Assembly (NCBI RefSeq): GCF_008086045.1
Contig: NZ_VSEY01000052.1
Coordinates: 16,024 to 80,023, forward strand
From: Nonomuraea sp. PA05
Lineage (GTDB): Bacteria > Actinomycetota > Actinomycetes > Streptosporangiales > Streptosporangiaceae
Direction: 5' to 3'
DNA length: 64,000 nucleotides
In this document: piece by piece, positions 1-7,846 of the stretch
Layout of the letters: each line of letters starts with the position of its first letter
Position numbering within the stretch: the first letter of the stretch is position 1
Notes under the pieces: model-generated
The model's database searches: none
Told to the model about the DNA's origin: nothing
What the model saw: only the letters and a program-made list of their open reading frames with translations
Position numbers and translations under genes: made by a program

Positions 1-1
1 G

Positions 2-871
2 GCCGTGGACGGGCTGGAGTGCCTGGACATCAACGTGCCGTTCGCCGAGGGCATCGACAAGGCGCCGGAGCTGGCGCGGGCGCTGGCCGACCGCGGGCTG
101 CGGGCCAGGGCGATCACGCCGCACCTGTACACCAGGGAGTTCGCGAAGGGGGCGTTCACCAACCCCGACCCCGGGGTGCGCCGCCGCGCCGCCGAGCGCG
201 TGCACGAGGCGGTGGACGTGGCCAGGGAGCTGGGCGCCGACTACGTGAAGTTCTGGCCGGGCCAGGACGGGTTCGACCTGCCCGGCCAGGCCGACTACGC
301 GCGGCTGTGGGAGCTGACGGTCGGCGCGATCCGCGATCTGGCCTCGGCGCATCCTGACGTGCAGTTCGCGATCGAGTACAAGGCCAAGGAGCCGCGGGTG
401 CGCATCACGCTCGCCGACGCGGCCCGCACCCTGCTGGCCATCGACGAGTCCGGGCAGCCGAACGTCGGCATCGTCATGGACTTCGGCCACTCGCTGCTGG
501 CCGGTGAGACGCCGGCCGAGGCGGTGCAGCTCGTGCACCGGCGCGGCAAGCTGGTTTCGGTCGAGCTGAACGACAACTGGCGCGGCTGGGACGACGACCT
601 GCCGGTGGCCTCGGTGCACCTGTTCGAGACCATCGAGTACCTGCTGGCGGTGCGCAGGATCGGGTGGAGCGCGCCCGTCCTGCTCGACCAGTTCCCGTTC
701 AGGGAGGACCCGGTACGCGCGCTGTCCGAGAGCATCAGGACCATCCGGGCGCTGGAGCAGGTGTGCGACCGGATCGACCTGGAAGCGCTCGGGGACGCCC
801 AGGAGCGGCAGGACGCGCTGGCGGCGCAGGCGATCCTCTGGTCGGCGATCGGGATGGCACGTGCGACCTAG
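2..871 (+). CDS. Sugar isomerase/epimerase, xylose isomerase-like TIM barrel (5' partial); candidate apiose isomerase
   Basis: The frame is open from the window edge, so the true start lies upstream; the GTG at 5 is only the first possible start inside the window. About 288 residues are visible and match the AP-endonuclease-2/xylose-isomerase-like TIM-barrel family. Putative metal ligands are the Glu in AIEYKAKEP, the Asp and His in MDFGHSLLAGE and the Glu in SVELNDN. The gene overlaps the next start by 11 bases and heads an operon of isomerase, two-subunit transketolase, FGGY kinase and SorC regulator. The described bacterial D-apiose pathway uses a TIM-barrel apiose isomerase with this same partner set, so D-apiose to D-apulose conversion is the favoured inference. 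Another aldose-ketose isomerase or a C3-epimerase remains possible. The family call is firm and the substrate is not. Confidence 0.85.
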   Translation, partial: AVDGLECLDINVPFAEGIDKAPELARALADRGLRARAITPHLYTREFAKGAFTNPDPGVRRRAAERVHEAVDVARELGADYVKFWPGQDGFDLPGQADYARLWELTVGAIRDLASAHPDVQFAIEYKAKEPRVRITLADAARTLLAIDESGQPNVGIVMDFGHSLLAGETPAEAVQLVHRRGKLVSVELNDNWRGWDDDLPVASVHLFETIEYLLAVRRIGWSAPVLLDQFPFREDPVRALSESIRTIRALEQVCDRIDLEALGDAQERQDALAAQAILWSAIGMARAT

Positions 872-1793
872 CCAGACGATCACGGCCGCCCCGCCCGCCG
901 GCGACCACGGAAGCCTCCTGCCCGACCACGACGCCATCGCCGAGTGGCGGCGGCTGCGCGAGCGGCTGGCGCACGCCGACAGGGACACCGCCGCCGCCAC
1001 GCTGGCCACCATGGCCGGCGGCATCCGGCGCACCGTGATCAGCACGATCGCGGGAGCGGGCCTCGGCCACGCGGGCGGCGACCTGTCGGTCACCGACATC
1101 CTCACCACCCTGTACGGCGCCGTGCTGCGCGTCGATCCCGCCGACCCCGCATGGCCGGACCGGGACCGGCTGATCCTGAGCAAGGGCCACTGCTCGGTCG
1201 CCCTCTACACCACGCTGGCGACCTGCGGTTTCTTCCCCGCGGAGCGGCTGAGCACGTTCGCGGCCCCGCTGTCGCCGCTCAACGGCCACCCGAGCCGCAG
1301 GTCGGTGCCCGGCGTCGAGACCAGCACCGGCCCGCTCGGGCACGGCCTGCCGGTCGGCGTCGGCATCGCCGTCGGCCTGCGGCTGCGCGGCTCGGCGGCC
1401 AGGACCGTGGTGGTGCTGGGCGACGGCGAGCTGCAGGAGGGCAGCAACTGGGAGGCCGCCATGACGGCGGGACATCGGGGGCTCACGTCGCTGACGGCCG
1501 TCATCGACAGGAACGGCCTGCAGCAGGGCGCCAGGACCAGCGCGACCAACGAGCTGGAGCCGCTCGCGGACAAGTGGCGGGCGTTCGGCTGGGAGGCGGT
1601 CGAGGTGGACGGCCACGACCACCTGGCGCTGCTGGACGCCGTCACCGCGCCGCACGCCGCGGGCCGGCCGCGCTGCGTGATCGCCAGAACCGTGAAGGGG
1701 CGAGGGGTTTCGTTCATGGAGGATCGGGTGGAGTGGCATCACAAGGTGCCGGACGCCGGGCAGGCCCGCACGGCTCTCGAGGAACTGCGTTGA
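861..1793 (+). CDS. Transketolase N-terminal (TPP-binding) subunit; candidate apulose-4-phosphate transketolase subunit
   Basis: This 310-residue protein is the pyrophosphate-binding half of a split transketolase. It has SKGHCSVALY with His110, the TSTGPLGHGLPVGVG segment, and the TPP/Mg motif GDGELQEGSNWEAA from about residue 188. It starts at GTG 861, overlapping the previous stop (869-871), and its own stop overlaps the TTG start of the C-terminal subunit, so the subunits are translationally coupled. Housekeeping transketolase is a single ~650-residue chain, so a split enzyme inside a sugar operon points to a dedicated route. In the D-apiose pathway a two-subunit transketolase moves a two-carbon unit from apulose 4-phosphate to glyceraldehyde 3-phosphate. 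The enzyme family is clear and the substrate assignment rests on context. Confidence 0.92.
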   Translation: MRPSQTITAAPPAGDHGSLLPDHDAIAEWRRLRERLAHADRDTAAATLATMAGGIRRTVISTIAGAGLGHAGGDLSVTDILTTLYGAVLRVDPADPAWPDRDRLILSKGHCSVALYTTLATCGFFPAERLSTFAAPLSPLNGHPSRRSVPGVETSTGPLGHGLPVGVGIAVGLRLRGSAARTVVVLGDGELQEGSNWEAAMTAGHRGLTSLTAVIDRNGLQQGARTSATNELEPLADKWRAFGWEAVEVDGHDHLALLDAVTAPHAAGRPRCVIARTVKGRGVSFMEDRVEWHHKVPDAGQARTALEELR

Positions 1794-2740
1794 TCGTCGA
1801 TGAGCTGCACGACTGCAGGGACGCCTTCGCCGGCGAGCTGGTCCGGCTGGCGCGCGCCGACAGCCGCGTGGTGGCCGTCTGCAACGACTCGGTGGGCTCC
1901 AGCAAGCTGGGCGCGTTCGCCGCGGAGTTCCCCGACCGGCTGGTCAACGTGGGCATCGCCGAGCAGGACATGGTCGGGATCGGCGCCGGGCTGGCCAACG
2001 CGGGGCTGGTGCCGTTCGTGTGCGGGGCGGCGACGTTCCTGACGGCCAGGGCGCTGGAGCAGATCAAGGCCGACGTGGCGTACAGCCTGGCCAACGTCAA
2101 GCTGTGCGGGATGAGCCCCGGGCTCGCGTACGGCGCGCTGGGGCCGACCCACCACTCGACCGAGGATCTGTCGTGGCTGCGCGCCATCGCCGACCTGCCC
2201 GTGATCGTGCCCGCCGACCCCGCGCAGACCCGCGCGGCGACCAGGTGGGCGGCGGAGACGGACGGGCCGGTGTTCCTGCGGATCGGCAGGTTCCCGGTGC
2301 CCGACGTGTCGCCGCCTGATGGCCCCGCCTTCACGTACGGGCGGGCGCTGCGGCTGCGCGAGGGCGTGGACGCCACGATCGTGGCGACGGGCACGATGGT
2401 GAGCCGGGCGATGCGGGCGGCGGCGCTGCTGGAGGAGCGCGGCGTGCAGGCCAGGGTGGTGAACGTGTCCACCGTCTCCCCTCTCGACCGGGAGGAGATC
2501 ATGGCGGCGGCCCGGCAGACGGGCGCGGTCGTGACGGCCGAGGAGGCGGTGCCCACCGGCGGGCTCGGGGCGGCGGTGGCGGAGGTCGTGCTGGAGACGC
2601 GGCCGGTGCCGATGCGGCTGCTCGGCACCCGCGCGTTCGCGCCGACCGGGGAGACGGACTTCCTGCTGGAGTACTTCGGGCTCACCGCCGACGGGATCGC
2701 CCGGTCGGCGCTGGAGGTGCTGGGGCTTGACCACGCTTGA
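1790..2740 (+). CDS. Transketolase C-terminal (pyrimidine-binding) subunit; candidate apulose-4-phosphate transketolase subunit
   Basis: The protein has 316 residues from the TTG at 1790, which overlaps the TGA of the preceding gene and has GAGGAA at 1779-1784 as ribosome-binding site. The open frame extends much further upstream, but that part is a shadow of the N-terminal subunit. Domains are the transketolase pyrimidine-binding domain, with the catalytic Glu in GIAEQD (residue 58) and the ALGPTHHSTEDLSWLR segment, followed by the C-terminal domain ending near GLTADGIARSALEVL. It should pair with the 310-residue subunit to complete the thiamine-dependent active site. Its last codons overlap the start of the kinase gene. 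Split transketolases also occur in other pathways, for example in DHNA or dihydroxyacetone metabolism, so the substrate is inferred. Confidence 0.92.
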   Translation: MIVDELHDCRDAFAGELVRLARADSRVVAVCNDSVGSSKLGAFAAEFPDRLVNVGIAEQDMVGIGAGLANAGLVPFVCGAATFLTARALEQIKADVAYSLANVKLCGMSPGLAYGALGPTHHSTEDLSWLRAIADLPVIVPADPAQTRAATRWAAETDGPVFLRIGRFPVPDVSPPDGPAFTYGRALRLREGVDATIVATGTMVSRAMRAAALLEERGVQARVVNVSTVSPLDREEIMAAARQTGAVVTAEEAVPTGGLGAAVAEVVLETRPVPMRLLGTRAFAPTGETDFLLEYFGLTADGIARSALEVLGLDHA

Positions 2741-4220
2741 GAACCCGCTCGTTCTCGGGGTGGATCAGGGGACGAGCGCGACCAAGGCGATCCTGGTGGA
2801 CACGGCGGGCGAGGTGGTGTCGCGCGCCTCTGCGCCGCTGTCGCGGCGGCACCCCGGGCCCGGCCTGGTCGAGCAGGACGCCGAGGAGCTGTGGCGCAGC
2901 GTCCTGGACGCGGTGGCCGCCTGCCTGGGCAACCGTGATGGTGCGGGCAGGGTGGTGGCCGTTGGGCTGAGTGTGCAGCGGGAGTCGGTGCTGCTCTGGG
3001 ACCGGGCCACGGGCGCGCCGGTGGGACCGCTGGTGAGCTGGCAGGACCGCCGGGGCACCGAGCTGTGCGCCCGGCTGGCCGCCGAGGGGGCTTCCGCCCT
3101 GGTACGCCGGATCAGCGGCCTCCCCCTGGACCCGATGTTCTCGGCGGCCAAGGCGGCCTGGCTGCTCGGCCGGCACCGGGGCGACCTCTGCCTGGGCACG
3201 GTGGACTCGTGGCTGTTGCACCGGCTGGGCGGCGGGCACGTGATCGAGGTGGGCTGCGCCTCCCGTACGCAGCTGCTCGACGTGCGGCGGCGGGCGTGGA
3301 GCCCGGAGCTGCTGGGCCTGTTCGGCGTGCCGGAGGAGGCGCTGCCCCGGGTGGTGCCGTCCACCGGAGCGTACGCCGACGCGAAGGCGCTGCATCCCGC
3401 CCTGGCCGGGGTGCCGGTGTCGGCGGTGCTCGGCGACTCGCACGCCGCCCTGTACGCGCACGCGGCCGGCGAGCCGGGGCGCGTCAAGGTCACCTACGGC
3501 ACGGGCTCTTCGGTGATGGGCCTGGCGGGTCCGGAAGTGGCGGCGGGTGAGGGCTTGTGCTCGACGATCGCCTGGGACGACGGCACGCCCGCGTACGCGC
3601 TGGAGGGCAACATCCTGTCCGCCGGCGCCACGATCGCCTGGCTGGCCGGGGTTCTGGGCGTCGAGGCCGAGGAGCTGGCGCGGCTCGCGAGACGTGGCCG
3701 CCGGGGTAGGCTGAAGATCGTGCCGGCGTTCGGCGGCCTCGGGGCGCCGTGGTGGGACGACCGGGCGGAAGCGATCATGACGGGTCTCGGCCTGGACAGC
3801 CGGCGGGAGGACATGGCGAGGGCGGCGGTCGACTCGATCGGGCTGCAGGTCGGCGACGTCGTGTCCGCCTTCGAGCGCGCGGCGGGCCCGGTGGCGGAGC
3901 TGCTGGCCGACGGCGGTCCCACCGCGAACGACGACCTCATGCAGTGGCAGGCCGACGTAACGGGTCACGCCGTGCGGGTGGCGCGGCGGCCCGAGCTGTC
4001 GGCGCTGGGAGCGGCGCATCTCGCGGGAGCGGCATCCGGTGTATGGTCCCGCCGGGAGCTGTCCGGGCTGCCTCGCCATGGGCGGCGCTACACACCCGTT
4101 CTGCCGGTGTGCGAACGGCGCCGTGCCCTAGCAGAATGGCACTCGGCAGTGGCCCGGGCTCGCCACCGGACCAGCAGGAGCGGCGGAGCCGAAGCGGAGG
4201 CCAGCGATCGTGGCAGCTGA
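2727..4220 (+). CDS. FGGY-family carbohydrate kinase (xylulokinase-like); candidate apulose kinase
   Basis: This 497-residue sugar kinase has the two-domain FGGY/actin-like fold. The N-terminal phosphate loop GVDQGTSATKAI is near residue 10. SWQDRRGTELC resembles the xylulokinase substrate loop, and GDSHAALYAHA and VTYGTGSSVMG belong to the C-terminal nucleotide-binding half. The TTG start at 2727 has GGAGGTG at 2713-2719 and overlaps the transketolase stop by 14 bases. Between an isomerase and a transketolase it would phosphorylate the ketose, apulose to apulose 4-phosphate in the apiose scheme. Xylulose or ribulose kinase activity is the main alternative. Its 3' end overlaps the start of the SorC regulator by 11 bases, consistent with one transcript. 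Confidence 0.9.
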   Translation: MTTLENPLVLGVDQGTSATKAILVDTAGEVVSRASAPLSRRHPGPGLVEQDAEELWRSVLDAVAACLGNRDGAGRVVAVGLSVQRESVLLWDRATGAPVGPLVSWQDRRGTELCARLAAEGASALVRRISGLPLDPMFSAAKAAWLLGRHRGDLCLGTVDSWLLHRLGGGHVIEVGCASRTQLLDVRRRAWSPELLGLFGVPEEALPRVVPSTGAYADAKALHPALAGVPVSAVLGDSHAALYAHAAGEPGRVKVTYGTGSSVMGLAGPEVAAGEGLCSTIAWDDGTPAYALEGNILSAGATIAWLAGVLGVEAEELARLARRGRRGRLKIVPAFGGLGAPWWDDRAEAIMTGLGLDSRREDMARAAVDSIGLQVGDVVSAFERAAGPVAELLADGGPTANDDLMQWQADVTGHAVRVARRPELSALGAAHLAGAASGVWSRRELSGLPRHGRRYTPVLPVCERRRALAEWHSAVARARHRTSRSGGAEAEASDRGS

Positions 4221-5226
4221 CAGTCAGTTCGAGAAGAGCCGCGCGGACACGGTCAGGTTCGGCGGTCGCCGGCTGAGCCAGGAGTCCGAGCGCATGCGGC
4301 TGCTGGTCCGCGTCGCGCGCCTCTACCACGAGCACGGCGTGCGGCAGCCGCAGATCGCCGCCCAGCTCCGCATCTCGCAGCCGCGCGTGTCGCGGCTGCT
4401 GAAGGAGGCCGCGGAGATCGGCATCGTGCGCACGGTGGTCGTGGTGCCCAGCGGCGTGCACGCGCTGCTGGAGGAGGACCTGGAGCGCAAGTACGGCGTG
4501 GAGCAGATCATCGTCGTGGACGCCGCGGGCGAGAACCACGACGTGGTGGCCGCGCTGGGCTCGGCGGGCGCGACGTACCTCGACGCCACGCTGATCGGCG
4601 GCGAGCATCTGGGCATCTCGTCGTGGAGCGCGAGCCTGCTGGCGACCGTGGAGGCCATGCAGCGCCGTCCGGTGCGGGTGGCCGAGGAGGTCGTGCAGCT
4701 CATCGGCGGCGTGGGCAAGGGATCGGCGCAGGTGCAGGCCACCAGACTGGCCGCGCACCTGGCCGATCTGACCGGCGCGGAGCCGGTCTTCCTGCCCGCG
4801 CCAGGGCTGGTGGGCTCGTCGGTGGCGCGGCAGGCGCTGTCCGACGACCATGTGGTGCGGCAGGTGGTGGACGCCTGGTCGCGGCTGACGACCGTGCTGG
4901 TCGGGATCGGCAGCCTCAACCCGTCGCCGCTGCTGCAGGAGAGCGGCAACGCGATCGGCGAGGAGGAGATGGGGACGCTGCGCGGGCTCGGCGCGGTGGG
5001 TGACGTGTGCCTGCGCTTCTTCGACGCCGACGGGCGGCTGGTCGACTCGCCGCTGGAGGACCGCATCCTCGGCATCTCCGCCGCCGACCTGCTGCGCGTG
5101 CCGCGGCGCATCGCGATCGCGGGCGGCCGGCGCAAGACCGCCGCCATCAGGGCCGCGCTCAGGGGCGGCTGGGTCAACACGCTCATCACGGACGTGGGCG
5201 TGGCGGAGGAACTGCTGAAGGACTGA
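4210..5226 (+). CDS. SorC/DeoR-family sugar-responsive transcriptional regulator
   Basis: This 338-residue regulator starts at GTG 4210, overlapping the kinase stop. Residues about 30-75 form a helix-turn-helix (RQPQIAAQLRISQPRVSRLLKEA). The rest is a SorC sugar-binding domain related to phosphosugar isomerases, with VVDAAGENHDVVAALGSAGA, the LIGGVGKGSAQVQATRLA segment and a C-terminal RRIAIAGGRRKTAAIRAALRG. The usual effector of this family is a phosphorylated sugar, so an intermediate of the operon such as a ketose phosphate is a reasonable guess. A strong terminator follows 15 bases after the stop. The next promoter, before the pectate lyase, contains an inverted repeat that is a candidate binding site. 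It probably links catabolism of the released sugar to expression of the polysaccharide operon, although that link is inferred. Confidence 0.9.
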   Translation: MAADSQFEKSRADTVRFGGRRLSQESERMRLLVRVARLYHEHGVRQPQIAAQLRISQPRVSRLLKEAAEIGIVRTVVVVPSGVHALLEEDLERKYGVEQIIVVDAAGENHDVVAALGSAGATYLDATLIGGEHLGISSWSASLLATVEAMQRRPVRVAEEVVQLIGGVGKGSAQVQATRLAAHLADLTGAEPVFLPAPGLVGSSVARQALSDDHVVRQVVDAWSRLTTVLVGIGSLNPSPLLQESGNAIGEEEMGTLRGLGAVGDVCLRFFDADGRLVDSPLEDRILGISAADLLRVPRRIAIAGGRRKTAAIRAALRGGWVNTLITDVGVAEELLKD

Positions 5227-5241
5227 CGCACCCCAGGACAG

Positions 5242-5270
5242 GGCCGTCGTGCGCGCGTCGCACGGCGGCC
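5242..5270 (+). terminator. Rho-independent-like terminator hairpin after the sugar-catabolic operon
   Basis: GGCCGTCGTGCG at 5242-5253 and CGCACGGCGGCC at 5259-5270 form a 12-bp stem with one mismatch around a 5-base loop. It lies 15 bases after the regulator stop. The following TTCGGCGTT is only weakly T-rich, as is usual in GC-rich actinomycetes. It would separate the catabolic operon from the polysaccharide operon. Confidence 0.75.
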
Positions 5271-5332
5271 TTCGGCGTTCCTGGACGACTCCTGAGAATT
5301 TACCGGCGCGTCATCTGGCCGAGAAACCGCTC

Positions 5333-5364
5333 TTGACAGTCACATCCGTGTCGTTCACGATGTG
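5333..5364 (+). promoter_or_regulatory. Promoter with overlapping inverted-repeat operator upstream of the pectate lyase operon
   Basis: TTGACA at 5333-5338, a 17-base spacer and CACGAT at 5356-5361 form a credible -35/-10 pair. Overlapping it, CACATCCGTG (5341-5350) faces CACGATGTG (5356-5364), an imperfect inverted repeat with one base missing in the right arm. An operator inside the spacer and -10 suggests repression. The SorC-type regulator encoded just upstream is the natural candidate, but no binding evidence is visible. The intergenic stretch 5271-5482 is more AT-rich than its surroundings and holds no gene. Confidence 0.55.
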
Positions 5365-5482
5365 ATGCAATCCACTCCATTCATGGCTGAATAAAAATTC
5401 TCACCTAGCGACAGCGTGGTCCGGAGTGTGCCGATTCATGGCACAGCCCTGCCTATTCCCGGGGCGGAAAGAGAGCGTTTCG

Positions 5483-7828
5483 ATGACCGAGGCCGCTGGC
5501 TTCGATCCCCAGCAATCAGAATTCAGCCGCCGCACTTTCGTGCGCTCGGCGGCATTGGCCACGCCCGCCGTGGCCTGGGCGGGCCCGGCCGCGGCGGCCT
5601 CCCCGACGCCCCAGCCCAGCGGCAGCCCCAGCGCGAGCGCGCCGGCGACCACCGCGGCCAAGCCCAAGATCCCGGCCTTCCCCGGCGCCGAGGGCGCGGG
5701 CATGTACACCACCGGCGGCCGGGGCGGCGCCGTCTACGAGGTGACCACCCTGGACGACGACGGCCCCGGGTCGCTGCGCGAGGCGGCCGCCAAGTCGGAC
5801 GGCACGATCGTCTTCCGGGTCGCGGGCAACATCAAGCTCAAGGGCGGGCTCGACATCACCGGGTCCAACCTCACGATCGCCGGCCAGACCGCCCCCGGCC
5901 ACGGCATCACCGTCATCGGCAACGAGACGCAGATCAAGGGCAGCAACATCATCCTGCGCCACCTGCGCTTCCGCGGCGGCGACGAGATGGGCACCCCGAT
6001 CGACACGTTCGGCGCCCGCGGGGTGAAGGACCTCATCATCGACCACTGCTCCTTCAGCTGGGGCGTGGACGAGTGCTTCTCCGTCTACGGCAACACCAAC
6101 GTGACCGTCCAGTGGTGCATCATCTCCGAGGGCCTGACGAACTCGGTGCACGACAAGGGCCGGCACGGCATGGGCGGCCTGTGGGGTGGCGACAACATCA
6201 CCTACCACCACAACCTGCTCATCCACGAGAACGCGCGCAACCCGCGCTTCAGCTTCACCGAGGGCATGAGCCTGGTCGTGGACCACCGCAACAACGTGAT
6301 CTACAACCACGGCATCACCTCCTGCTACGGCGGTGAGTGGTCCAACGGCATCAACCTGGTCGGCAACTACTACAAGCCGGGCCCCAACACGCTACCGAAG
6401 ATCGCCAGGGAGATCGTCGCCCCCGGCCGGTTCGGCCAGTGGCACGTCAACGGCAACGTGATCGAGGGCCACGCCGACGTCACGGCCGACAACACGCTCG
6501 GCATCACCTACCCGATCGGCGGCATCACGCTGCTGCCGCAGCCGGTCGAGTTCGCGAACGGCATCACCGAGCAGCCGCCGCAGCAGGCGTACGCGACCGT
6601 CCTGGAGCAGGCGGGGGCCACCCTGCCGCGGCGGGACGCCATCGACGCCCGGCTGGTCGGCGAGGCGCGCACCGGCACGGGCCGGCACATCAACTCCCAG
6701 AAGGACGTGGGCGGCTTCCTGCCCTTACCCACCGAGGTGGCCGCGCCTGCCGACACCGACAAGGACGGCATCCCGGACGAGTGGGAGACCGCTCAGGGGC
6801 TCGACCCGAACAACGCCGAGGACGCCAAGACGGCCGGGGCCGACGGGTACACGAACCTGGAGCGGTACCTGAACTCGATCCAGCGGGCCGGAGCGGCCAA
6901 TCCCACGGTCGCGATCACCTCGCCCAGGATCGACCAGGTGTTCGCGGCGAACAAGGACAAGCAGCCCGTCGCGATCACGGCCGACGCCAAGGCCGCCGAC
7001 GGCGCGACGATCGCCAAGGTCGAGTTCTTCCACGGTGACGAGAAGATCGGCGAGGCGACGGCGGCGCCGTACCAGGCGACCTGGAAGGGCGTCACCGACG
7101 GCACCTACTTCCTGACGGCCAGGGCCACCGACAGCACCGGCTCGGCCACCACCTCCTCGCTGGTGCCGATCCACGTCAACCGCGTCAGGACGCACTCGGG
7201 GTGGCAGGTCAAGGACATCGGCGAGGTGCCGATCCCCGGGAACACGGCGCTCAAGGACGGCGTGTTCACGATCAAGGGATCCGGCAAGGTCGCCGGCTGG
7301 AAGGACTCCTTCCACTTCGCCTACAAGGCGGTCGGCTTCAGCAAGCGCGGCGAGGTCCTGGAGATCACCGCCCGGCTGGACGGCGTGAGCAAGAACCACG
7401 TGGACGCCGTGGCCGGGATCATGATCCGGCAGGATCTGGAGCCCAGCTCGCCGTTCATGATGGCCGGCATCGGCTACTCGGCCAGCAACGAGGACGGCTC
7501 CCGCAAGCGCGCCAAGGCCATCAGGGTCGCCTCGCACGGCACGGCGCCGAGCGTCGGCGTCTACCCGCCGACCAGCGATGATCCGCTGGACGACGACAAG
7601 TCGTACTGGCTGCGGCTGGTCTGCCGGAGCCTGCCGACCGGCGGGGACACCGAGTTCGAGGCCTTCCTCTCGGAGAACTCGCTCAACTGGGAGCGCATCG
7701 GCTACGAGCGCATCGTCATGCGGACCGGCAGGTTCTACGTCGGCCTCGCCGTGGACGGCAACCAGGAGGCGAACGGCGTCCACGTCTACACCACGGCGAC
7801 CTTCAGTCAGGTCAAGGTCAATCGTTAG
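5483..7828 (+). CDS. Secreted multidomain pectate lyase (PL1-type beta-helix)
   Basis: The protein has 781 residues from ATG 5483, preceded by GGAAAGAG at 5466-5473. An upstream GTG at 5426 lacks a comparable site. A twin-arginine signal (SRRTFVRSAALATPAVAWAG, residues 15-34) and a Ser/Pro/Ala linker precede the beta-helix, which begins near KIPAFPGAEGAG. The PL1 signature DHCSFSWGVDE is at about residues 187-197, and ENARNPRFS probably carries the catalytic arginine. After the lyase come a calcium-binding DTDKDGIPDEWE segment, an Ig-like domain (AVEITSP-like strand pattern through TARATDSTGSA) and a C-terminal ~200-residue beta-sandwich that may bind carbohydrate. It would cleave polygalacturonan outside the cell and feed the importer encoded next. 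Its exact subfamily cannot be fixed by eye. Confidence 0.88.
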   Translation: MTEAAGFDPQQSEFSRRTFVRSAALATPAVAWAGPAAAASPTPQPSGSPSASAPATTAAKPKIPAFPGAEGAGMYTTGGRGGAVYEVTTLDDDGPGSLREAAAKSDGTIVFRVAGNIKLKGGLDITGSNLTIAGQTAPGHGITVIGNETQIKGSNIILRHLRFRGGDEMGTPIDTFGARGVKDLIIDHCSFSWGVDECFSVYGNTNVTVQWCIISEGLTNSVHDKGRHGMGGLWGGDNITYHHNLLIHENARNPRFSFTEGMSLVVDHRNNVIYNHGITSCYGGEWSNGINLVGNYYKPGPNTLPKIAREIVAPGRFGQWHVNGNVIEGHADVTADNTLGITYPIGGITLLPQPVEFANGITEQPPQQAYATVLEQAGATLPRRDAIDARLVGEARTGTGRHINSQKDVGGFLPLPTEVAAPADTDKDGIPDEWETAQGLDPNNAEDAKTAGADGYTNLERYLNSIQRAGAANPTVAITSPRIDQVFAANKDKQPVAITADAKAADGATIAKVEFFHGDEKIGEATAAPYQATWKGVTDGTYFLTARATDSTGSATTSSLVPIHVNRVRTHSGWQVKDIGEVPIPGNTALKDGVFTIKGSGKVAGWKDSFHFAYKAVGFSKRGEVLEITARLDGVSKNHVDAVAGIMIRQDLEPSSPFMMAGIGYSASNEDGSRKRAKAIRVASHGTAPSVGVYPPTSDDPLDDDKSYWLRLVCRSLPTGGDTEFEAFLSENSLNWERIGYERIVMRTGRFYVGLAVDGNQEANGVHVYTTATFSQVKVNR

Positions 7829-7846
7829 ACCCCGAACGGAGCACCC

